Source: Acidobacteriaceae bacterium
GTDB taxonomy: Bacteria; Acidobacteriota; Terriglobia; Terriglobales; Acidobacteriaceae
Assembly: GCA_003165855.1 (NCBI GenBank)
Contig: PMXH01000331.1
Location: 9,018 to 21,246, forward strand
Length of the DNA: 12,229 nt
Reading direction: 5' to 3'
This document shows positions 1 through 5,163 of the stretch, one piece after another. A model generated the notes under the pieces. That model did not search any database and had not been told where the DNA came from. It saw only the letters and a list, made by a program, of their open reading frames with translations. The translations under genes and the position numbers were made by a program. How positions within the stretch are numbered: position 1 is the first letter of the stretch; each line of letters begins with the position of its first letter.

Positions 1-419
1 AGTTCCGCAGCGTGAATGTCGACTTCCTCCCCGGCATGCACGGCGCGAAAGCCGGAGACGGGATGAGCCGCATTGGCGACGCGAAGCTGGCTGCGAAGCG
101 CAATCGAGGGCACGCGAGTCTGATGATCGGCAACGTTCAGAGATTCTCTGTCTCGGATCTGAGGGTCAGGCACCGTGCGCAGCAAATCTCGCACCAGACT
201 ATCGAGCTCGGAATCAGTGATCAGATGAGCCGTCTGCTGGTTGCGCAGAGTTCCGCCCAGCACCCGGGAGAGGCTGAGCAGCGAGGGATTGCCGCACGCG
301 AGGCAATAAGGCCTGCTATTGGTGCTGATCAGTTCGCACTGGATGCAAAACGTAGCGGACTGAAGAGGAACGAAATGAACGTCCTTGAAAGTAGTGCCGT
401 AAATGGTCTTACTGAACAT
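1..419 (-). CDS. Zinc-ribbon protein, 3' end beyond left edge (partial)
   Basis: This is an open reading frame on the minus strand, starting at an ATG (417-419) and running without a stop to the left edge (139 full codons seen). The ATG has a good ribosome site, TGAGGG, about ten bases upstream. Near the N-terminus are two Cys pairs, CIQC (residues 25-28) and CLAC (39-42), spaced CX2C-X10-CX2C, which is a typical small zinc ribbon. The ribbon is followed by a short basic/polar stretch and then a region with no motif I recognise. No signal peptide or membrane segment is visible in the part present. The protein resembles small Acidobacteria-type proteins in which a zinc ribbon precedes another domain, but the downstream domain is outside the window, so I give no function. 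The competing plus-strand frame over the same bases has no recognisable motif and is treated as a shadow. Confidence 0.65.
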   Translation of the reverse strand, partial: MFSKTIYGTTFKDVHFVPLQSATFCIQCELISTNSRPYCLACGNPSLLSLSRVLGGTLRNQQTAHLITDSELDSLVRDLLRTVPDPQIRDRESLNVADHQTRVPSIALRSQLRVANAAHPVSGFRAVHAGEEVDIHAAE

Positions 420-626
420 GCTTGCGTATCCCTCAGAAGCCCTCAAGAAAATCTGGTGTCCCAAGATAAACACGGATGGCGGGATGAAGAAGTAGCCGCA
501 TTGGTTCCGGGGTGTGGAAAAAATGGATGATTTTCGTCGAAACCCAGCTGGGCGAAAACTAGTCCGACGCGGATATGCAGGAAATTGCGACCCTGGGCAA
601 TCGGTGCCAAGATGCTGACCCAGTAG

Positions 627-651
627 GCAGCCTAAGGCGGCATATTTTTTT
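627..651 (+). terminator. Weak terminator-like hairpin with T run
   Basis: GCAGCC (627-632) and GGCGGC (636-641) can pair with one A-G mismatch around a TAA loop, followed by ATATTTTTTT. Read on the plus strand it has the form of a rho-independent terminator. The stem is short and imperfect, however, and no plus-strand gene precedes it. The T run could instead serve as an AT-rich upstream element for the promoter that follows. Confidence 0.2.
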
Positions 652-662
652 CGTGGAGGCTC

Positions 663-691
663 TTGATTTGGGGGGAGCGCTGGCTTAGACT
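663..691 (+). promoter_or_regulatory. Candidate sigma70 promoter of the pqqA-like gene
   Basis: TTGATT (663-668, four of six to the -35 consensus) and TAGACT (686-691, four of six to the -10 consensus) are separated by exactly 17 bases. The T-rich stretch at 643-651 lies just upstream, where an UP element would be. Transcription would begin near 698, giving a leader of about 39 bases before the ATG at 737. This is a consensus match by eye only. Confidence 0.35.
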
Positions 692-736
692 TAGAAAACG
701 TTCGAGGCAGCAAATGCCTTGATGCTGGGGGAAATC

Positions 737-814
737 ATGCAGTGGACAGCACCCGCTTTTGAAGAAGTTTGCCTGAATTGCGAAATCAACTCTTACGCGA
801 GCGCCAAGCTCTAA
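737..814 (+). CDS. pqqA: PqqA-like pyrroloquinoline quinone precursor peptide (25 aa)
   Basis: A 25-codon gene with ATG at 737, TAA at 812-814, and a strong ribosome site GGGGGA (727-732) four bases before the start. The peptide begins MQWTAPAFEE and ends CEINSYASAKL. This matches the PqqA pattern: Trp and Pro near the N-terminus (W3, P6), an acidic E-E, and the essential Glu-x-x-x-Tyr pair (E16, Y20). In known PqqA, PqqE joins the Glu and Tyr side chains, which then become PQQ. The EINSY core is, as I recall, also found in acetic-acid-bacterial PqqA, and the length fits the family (about 22-29 residues). Two cysteines (C12, C15) form a CxxC just before the core, which is less usual. No pqqB, C, D or E is visible nearby, so the peptide would depend on processing genes elsewhere, or could be a substrate of a related RiPP pathway. 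It is convergent with the membrane transferase gene. Confidence 0.8.
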   Translation: MQWTAPAFEEVCLNCEINSYASAKL

Positions 815-845
815 CCGTCAGCCCTCCCTAATCTCATCGTTTACC

Positions 846-865
846 CACACGCGAGTACGCGTGTG
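846..865. terminator. Perfect 8-bp hairpin between convergent genes
   Basis: CACACGCG (846-853) and CGCGTGTG (858-865) are perfect inverted repeats around the 4-base loop AGTA. The hairpin lies 31 bases after the pqqA-like stop and 49 bases after the stop of the minus-strand transferase gene, so it could end transcripts from both sides. Neither side has a proper T run (the plus strand continues CTCTTTCGG), so it may instead be an RNA-stabilising hairpin or a rho-assisted end. Confidence 0.4.
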
Positions 866-914
866 CTCTTTCGGTGCCTCCGCCCGCAACCCCAGGGCGC
901 GACCTTCTAGCACC

Positions 915-2492
915 CTAGCCAGCCTGTGCCGTGACAAACCCCTGATCATCCTGACCGGGGTGCGGAATAACTTGAACACTGTGCTGAAGAGCACGATCCA
1001 GAGCGTCGGCGAGAGCAATGGGGAAGCCCGTAATCAGAAGATTGATATCAAGCTGCAGGTGCCGTTGGGAATACAAACGGTGAACCACCAAGGCTCCGCG
1101 GTGGCGATTGGCGGAGCTCACGAGATCGAGCGATAGAGTCCAAACCGGCAAACCGTCGAGAGACCTCGATCCCCTGCTCTTACCCCCTTGAAAAGAAACT
1201 TCTCCGCGCCGGGGCTGTGGGCCTGACTCAGAAGCGCGAAAGGGATAAGCTTCGCCGGGAAAGAGTTTGAAGCGAACATCAAATCCATCGAAGTCGTTGG
1301 AATTGAAGGCGGCTTCCAGAACGCGGCAGACTTGTTCGTAGTCGCGGGCCGCTTTGAGCTCCTCTGTGGCCCGGCGGATCGCCAGGTTATTGATGACGAT
1401 CTGGCGCTGTTCGAAGGTGCGCTGGGCGACGCGAGCAAGCTCGCCCAATTCGAGGTAGCCAAGGCGTTGAACGCCGATCCAGATGCCGGTTCCGAGCACG
1501 GCGAGAACCAAGCCCAGAGAGCTCCCTGTGGGCCAAAGCAGGAATAAACTCAGGAGCGCGAACACGGCGGAAACGCCGTAAAGCACAATCACGACTTGGC
1601 GATGGGTGAGTCCGTGCTGCAAGAGCTTGTGATGGATGTGTTCGCGGTCCGCGGTAAATACGGGACGGCCGCTGACCAATCGCCGGAGAATGGAGAGCGA
1701 CGTTTCGAGAATCGGCAGGCCGAAGGAGACTACGGGAATGGCAACGGCAACGATGGTCGGGGCCTTTTCCGCTCCTTCCAGAGCGAGAGCGCTGAGCAGG
1801 AAGCCGATGAAGAGACTGCCGGAATCTCCCAGAAAGATGGTGGCGGGATTGAAGTTGTAGCGCAGAAAGCCGAGGATGGCGCCGGCCAAGGCGATGGTCA
1901 TCACCGTGACCAGGGAAAATCCGTTCAGCAGCGCGACTACGAATGCCACGAGGGTGGAGAATAATGCCGAACCTGCCGCCAGGCCGTCCAAGCCATCGAT
2001 CAGGTTGAAAGCGTTGGTGATGGCCAGCACCCACAGAATCGTAAGTGGCAGCCCCAAAAACCATGGCAGTTGATGCTCACCGAACAGTACTGGGATGTTC
2101 AGAATGCGAAGACCACCCATGAACAACATGGTGGCTGCGAGACCTTGGACCGCGAACTTGACATAGGGGCCGACAGTGTAGAGATCGTCATACACTCCCA
2201 ACAGGAAAACGAGGGAAGCGGGCACCAGAATGGTCAGCAGAGTCTTCAGAGAAAATGCGGAGTGCAGGTGGGGAACGTAAGAGGCCATGACTGCGGCCGC
2301 CAGCATGCTCAACGAAAAGGAAAGGAAAATGGCCACGCCACCCAAGCGTGGCAGAGCCTTGGAGTGCAGATGCCTCTCATGAGACGGGACGGCTACCCAC
2401 CCGCGCTGGGTTGAAACATCCCGTACATAGCGGGTGAGGACGAACGAGAACAACAGCGACAGGAAGAAAATCGCAAAGAAGACTACCGTCAA
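915..2492 (-). CDS. Polyprenyl-phosphate sugar-1-phosphate transferase (WecA/MraY family) with C-terminal extension
   Basis: A 525-residue membrane enzyme of the glycosyltransferase 4/MraY-WecA-TagO family. It transfers a sugar-1-phosphate (in WecA, GlcNAc-1-P from UDP-GlcNAc) to undecaprenyl phosphate, the first step of lipid-linked glycan assembly at the inner membrane. About ten or eleven hydrophobic segments fill residues 1-342. Family motifs are intact: YDDLYTV (101-107, the Asp pair), NAFNLIDGLDG (160-170), FLGDSGS (220-226) and HIHHKLLQHG (285-294), the last typical of WecA-type rather than MraY enzymes. Residues about 345-525 form a soluble cytoplasmic tail, whereas WecA-type proteins usually stop near 350-380. 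The tail has a helical start and an end that looks GAF-like to me (inference). The start is TTG at 2492, preceded by a strong GGGAGGG site. An in-frame TAG lies six codons upstream and no earlier ATG exists. The gene diverges from the export gene. UDP-GlcNAc as substrate is likely but not proven. Confidence 0.92.
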   Translation of the reverse strand: MTVVFFAIFFLSLLFSFVLTRYVRDVSTQRGWVAVPSHERHLHSKALPRLGGVAIFLSFSLSMLAAAVMASYVPHLHSAFSLKTLLTILVPASLVFLLGVYDDLYTVGPYVKFAVQGLAATMLFMGGLRILNIPVLFGEHQLPWFLGLPLTILWVLAITNAFNLIDGLDGLAAGSALFSTLVAFVVALLNGFSLVTVMTIALAGAILGFLRYNFNPATIFLGDSGSLFIGFLLSALALEGAEKAPTIVAVAIPVVSFGLPILETSLSILRRLVSGRPVFTADREHIHHKLLQHGLTHRQVVIVLYGVSAVFALLSLFLLWPTGSSLGLVLAVLGTGIWIGVQRLGYLELGELARVAQRTFEQRQIVINNLAIRRATEELKAARDYEQVCRVLEAAFNSNDFDGFDVRFKLFPGEAYPFRASESGPQPRRGEVSFQGGKSRGSRSLDGLPVWTLSLDLVSSANRHRGALVVHRLYSQRHLQLDINLLITGFPIALADALDRALQHSVQVIPHPGQDDQGFVTAQAG

Positions 2493-2816
2493 CTGCCCTC
2501 CCTCGGCCAGCTATCACGAACGTCGGTGCGCGCCATCGCTCAATTACTTGACACTAAGTATTGCATCAGCGGAATGCTGCTTGGTAGTGAGTGAACGGAT
2601 TCCGTCTGCGTTTAAGGGTTGTTGAAAAATCTAGCAGCCTTAGGGGCCAGTTTCAATTCCCCCGTGTGAGAAATCTGTGGAAAACCTCGGTTGACCGCCT
2701 ATGCTGGGTTCTACAACTGGGCACCAGCGGAGACATCCGGCAACAAAGCGACGTGATCACCGCGGGGCACGCTGTGCTAAACTTCCAGCGATCCTTCTTC
2801 CACGAGAGGCCCGTTG
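2493..2816. other. Divergent promoter region between transferase and export gene
   Basis: These 324 bases contain no gene I can support and separate two divergent starts, so they should carry promoters for both. TTGACA (2548-2553) is a perfect plus-strand -35 box, but only a poor -10 (AATGCT, 2573-2578, with a long 19-base spacer) follows. TTGACC (2691-2696 by count of the TTGACCGCCT stretch) also lacks a good -10. GTGATCAC (2753-2760) is a perfect 8-bp palindrome about 55 bases before the export gene and could be an operator, although such short palindromes also occur by chance. No small ORF with a convincing ribosome site was found. Confidence 0.5.
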
Positions 2817-3842
2817 ATGGAGTTCGGCAGATTCGGTTTTGCCTGTAGCCGTAGCCTGGTCGCTTTCGCTCTGTTGTTGCTTTCCGGTGCGGAGTTCAAG
2901 GCTGCGGGACAGCAAACACCACCATCTTCATCGGTAGCTACTCCGGAATTGCCTGCGGCAGAGCCGATGTCGCAAGCTGCCGTTGGTAGTGTTCCGGCCA
3001 CGATTGCCCCGGCCAATGAGAGTTCCTCTCAGCTGAGGCTGGGTCCCGGGGACTTGCTCGAGCTCAGCATCTATAACGTGCCTGAACTGGCGACCAAAGC
3101 AAGAGTGGGGAATTCAGGGGATGTCTACCTTCCGCTGATCGATTACGTGCATGTGGGCGACCTCTCCGTGGAAGAGGCGCAGGCTTTAATCCAGAAGCGA
3201 CTGGAAGACGGGGGTTTCGTCCGCAACGCTCACGTTACGATCCTCGTCGACGAATCTGCTTCCCAGGGAGTGACGATCCTTGGCGAAATAGGCAAACCCG
3301 GCATTTATCCGGCGATTGGGGATCGCAGGTTGTACGACATGATCTCGGCGGCGGGGGGATTCACGGCTTCCGCAGGTCGCAAGGTGAGCGTCGTACGGCT
3401 GCACAGTGCCGCGCCGATCACCGTGAATCTGCCCAGGAATCTGGCTGATGATTTGGAGGATAACATCCAGATCCTTCCCGGAGACACCATCACGGTACCC
3501 CGGGCACCCATCATCTATGTGGTGGGGGATGTGGGCCGTCCGGCCGGATTACTTGTGGATAACGGAAGTTTGACTGTGCTACAGGCACTGGCGCTCGCGG
3601 GAGGGACGAACCACACCGCGAAGATGGGCGGTATTCGCATCATCCGCAAGGGCCCGACGGGGATGACGGAAACGCGCGTTCCGCTAAAAAAGATGCTGGA
3701 AGCGAAGGCTCCGGACATGAACCTTCAGGCCGATGACATCCTCTTCGTGCCGCTCAGCGGAGTTCGATCCGCGGCTGGAACAGGTCTTAATGCGGCCATA
3801 TCCGCGACAGCCGGACTGGCAATTCTCGCCGCTCACCCGTAG
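2817..3842 (+). CDS. Wza-type outer-membrane polysaccharide export protein (OPX family)
   Basis: A 341-residue protein of the polysaccharide export (OPX/Wza) family, which forms the outer-membrane channel or its periplasmic part for capsule and exopolysaccharide release. Residues 1-33 look like a Sec signal peptide (basic start, hydrophobic VAFALLLL core, Ala-rich end). No lipobox Cys follows it, so unlike E. coli Wza it is probably not a lipoprotein. A Pro/Ala/Ser-rich linker (34-70) leads into the Poly_export domain, which opens with LRLGPGDLLELSIYNVPEL (73-91). Two SLBB-like beta-grasp repeats follow: one starts near GVTILGEIGKPGIYPA (151-166), the next near IYVVGDVGRPAGLLV (233-247). The C-terminus is hydrophobic and Ala-rich (317-341), where Wza carries its membrane-spanning helix. 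ATG 2817 is chosen over the in-frame TTG at 2814 because GAGAGG (2804-2809) is seven bases before the ATG. The gene stands alone on the plus strand and is convergent with the glycan operon. No Wzc-like partner is seen. Confidence 0.92.
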   Translation: MEFGRFGFACSRSLVAFALLLLSGAEFKAAGQQTPPSSSVATPELPAAEPMSQAAVGSVPATIAPANESSSQLRLGPGDLLELSIYNVPELATKARVGNSGDVYLPLIDYVHVGDLSVEEAQALIQKRLEDGGFVRNAHVTILVDESASQGVTILGEIGKPGIYPAIGDRRLYDMISAAGGFTASAGRKVSVVRLHSAAPITVNLPRNLADDLEDNIQILPGDTITVPRAPIIYVVGDVGRPAGLLVDNGSLTVLQALALAGGTNHTAKMGGIRIIRKGPTGMTETRVPLKKMLEAKAPDMNLQADDILFVPLSGVRSAAGTGLNAAISATAGLAILAAHP

Positions 3843-3867
3843 GTGAGAGCGAAGAGCCTATTTAGGC
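3832..3867. terminator. Two small hairpins in the convergent gap
   Basis: The 19-base gap between the export gene and the GT4 gene is flanked by two perfect inverted repeats. CTCACC-CGTA-GGTGAG (3832-3847) covers the export gene's stop codon. GCCTA-TT-TAGGC (3856-3867) covers the GT4 stop codon. They may act as back-to-back transcript ends. Neither is followed by a clear T run, so the assignment is tentative. Confidence 0.3.
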
Positions 3868-5130
3868 GGCAACTTCGGTTTCACGGCGTTCCGGCAGTTT
3901 CAACAAGCGCTCGAGCACGTGAAGATATTTTGCCGCGGTTTGACTGCGGGAAAACTTGCGCACGATATATTCCCTGCCGTTTTGTCCCAGAGCGCGAGCC
4001 TCTTCCCGATTCCCTGCCAGAGAACGAATCGCATTCACGAGAGCGTCTGCATTCTCCGGCTCGATGACAAGTCCGCCGCGGGCTTCCTCCAGAATGTTGC
4101 GGGCTTGCCCATCGACTCCAAGGATCACGGGGCGCGCACACGACATAAATTCCAGCATCTTGGTAGGGATCACCGTCTTAAAGACATCTGCTTTCTTGAG
4201 CAGAACGAGGCAAACATCCGAAGCGCAGATGTAGGCGGGAATTTTTTCGCGAGGCTGCTGGTCGATAAACCGCAGATTGTTTAGACCGCGCTCCCGCGCC
4301 AACGAGAGGATGCGCTCCTTATCCGCGCCTTCTCCCAGCAACAGAAAAACAATGTCGGGATTAATGTCCCTCACCTGGTCGGCAGCGGCGACGATTGTCT
4401 CCAGCCCATGCGCCATTCCCATGGTGCCGATGTAAGAGACGACGAACTTTCCTTCCAAGCCCAATTCCCTTCTCAGGCCGGTTCCGGCTTCCGGAGCAAA
4501 AAGGTGGGTTTCGACACCGTTCTCAACCACAGAGATTTTTTCTCGAGGAACACGCCAGTATTCGACCAGGTAGTCTTCAAAAGCGGGCGTAACCACCACG
4601 ATCCGATCAGAACGGCGATACAAGAAGCTTGCGATTTTCGCGAGAGAGCGGTGCAGCAGCGAATTGCCGTCACCCATACCAACCGCAGCGAGAGATTCGG
4701 GCCAGAGATCGCGCACTTCGAAGACAAAAGGGACGCGCTTCCACCGGGCCAGCCACCAGCCGGAGAGCGCAACCAGCAACTGCGGCGAGGTCGCAATCAC
4801 AACGTCAGGCCGTGAGAGAAAAAGACCTGTGCTTGCCGCCGACACGCAAAACGAACTGTAGTTCAAAATCCGCTCGTACGCCTTCCGGTTGGGAAAAGGA
4901 AACAGCCAGGTGCGAACCACATTGACAGCGTCAGTTTGCTCGCGAATCACCAGTCGCCGGAGCTTGCCACGATATTCAGGCGGAACCACGCCGGTGGGAT
5001 GATTGGGAAATCCGGTGAGCACGGTTACTTCGTGACCTGAGGCGGCCCAATGCCGGGACAATTCGGCGGCGCGCGCGGCAGGTGCACCCATCTCCGGAGG
5101 AAAATATTGCGAAACGTAAAGAATCTTCAT
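3862..5130 (-). CDS. Family 4 glycosyltransferase, WbuB/WcaI-like
   Basis: A 422-residue cytoplasmic or membrane-associated retaining glycosyltransferase (GT4, GT-B fold) of the WbuB/WcaI type, which adds a sugar (often an N-acetylated amino sugar) to a lipid-linked glycan. The N-terminal half begins MKILYVSQYFPPEMGAPAAR, with the Gly-Ala-Pro-Ala-Arg acceptor-side motif at 15-19, and contains FEVRDLWPES (137-146), characteristic of this subfamily. The nucleotide-sugar half has NGVE (204-207), IGTMGMAHGLE (234-244) and the donor-binding segment KMLEFMSCARPVI (324-336). Length fits the family. I chose the ATG at 5130 because homologous proteins start at this MKILYV position. A GTG at 5145 would add five residues, and neither start has a strong ribosome site. 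It is the last gene of the operon, 33 bases after the oxidoreductase stop (5164). The exact donor sugar cannot be read from the sequence. Confidence 0.9.
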   Translation of the reverse strand: MKILYVSQYFPPEMGAPAARAAELSRHWAASGHEVTVLTGFPNHPTGVVPPEYRGKLRRLVIREQTDAVNVVRTWLFPFPNRKAYERILNYSSFCVSAASTGLFLSRPDVVIATSPQLLVALSGWWLARWKRVPFVFEVRDLWPESLAAVGMGDGNSLLHRSLAKIASFLYRRSDRIVVVTPAFEDYLVEYWRVPREKISVVENGVETHLFAPEAGTGLRRELGLEGKFVVSYIGTMGMAHGLETIVAAADQVRDINPDIVFLLLGEGADKERILSLARERGLNNLRFIDQQPREKIPAYICASDVCLVLLKKADVFKTVIPTKMLEFMSCARPVILGVDGQARNILEEARGGLVIEPENADALVNAIRSLAGNREEARALGQNGREYIVRKFSRSQTAAKYLHVLERLLKLPERRETEVAA

Positions 5131-5163
5131 GAGACGGTGAACCACTATTCAGCAAGCCTGTAT

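Larger units (their letters stand above)
420..736. other. Intergenic region between divergent zinc-ribbon gene and pqqA-like gene
   Basis: About 317 bases hold no gene I can support. The region lies between two divergent starts (minus-strand gene at 419, plus-strand pqqA-like gene at 737), so promoters for both are expected. It contains a short imperfect hairpin followed by a T run (627-651) and a plausible plus-strand sigma70 promoter (663-691), listed separately. A short symmetric element TTTCG-T-CGAAA occurs near 532-542. No convincing promoter was found for the minus-strand gene. Confidence 0.6.

Noticed and set aside
12..530. 172-codon plus-strand frame over the zinc-ribbon gene
   Set aside because: No domain or convincing start; the minus-strand frame has two CxxC pairs and a good ribosome site.
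1387..2064. 225-codon minus-strand frame inside the WecA-type gene
   Set aside because: Arg/His/Ser-rich out-of-frame translation of the transferase, without motifs.
2548..2578. TTGACA box as a promoter for the export gene
   Set aside because: Perfect -35 but only a 3/6 -10 at a 19-base spacing, and over 200 bases from the start; not listed as a promoter.
2617..2636. TTGTTGAAAAATC stretch resembling insertion-sequence ends
   Set aside because: No matching inverted copy, no transposase and no target duplication seen nearby.
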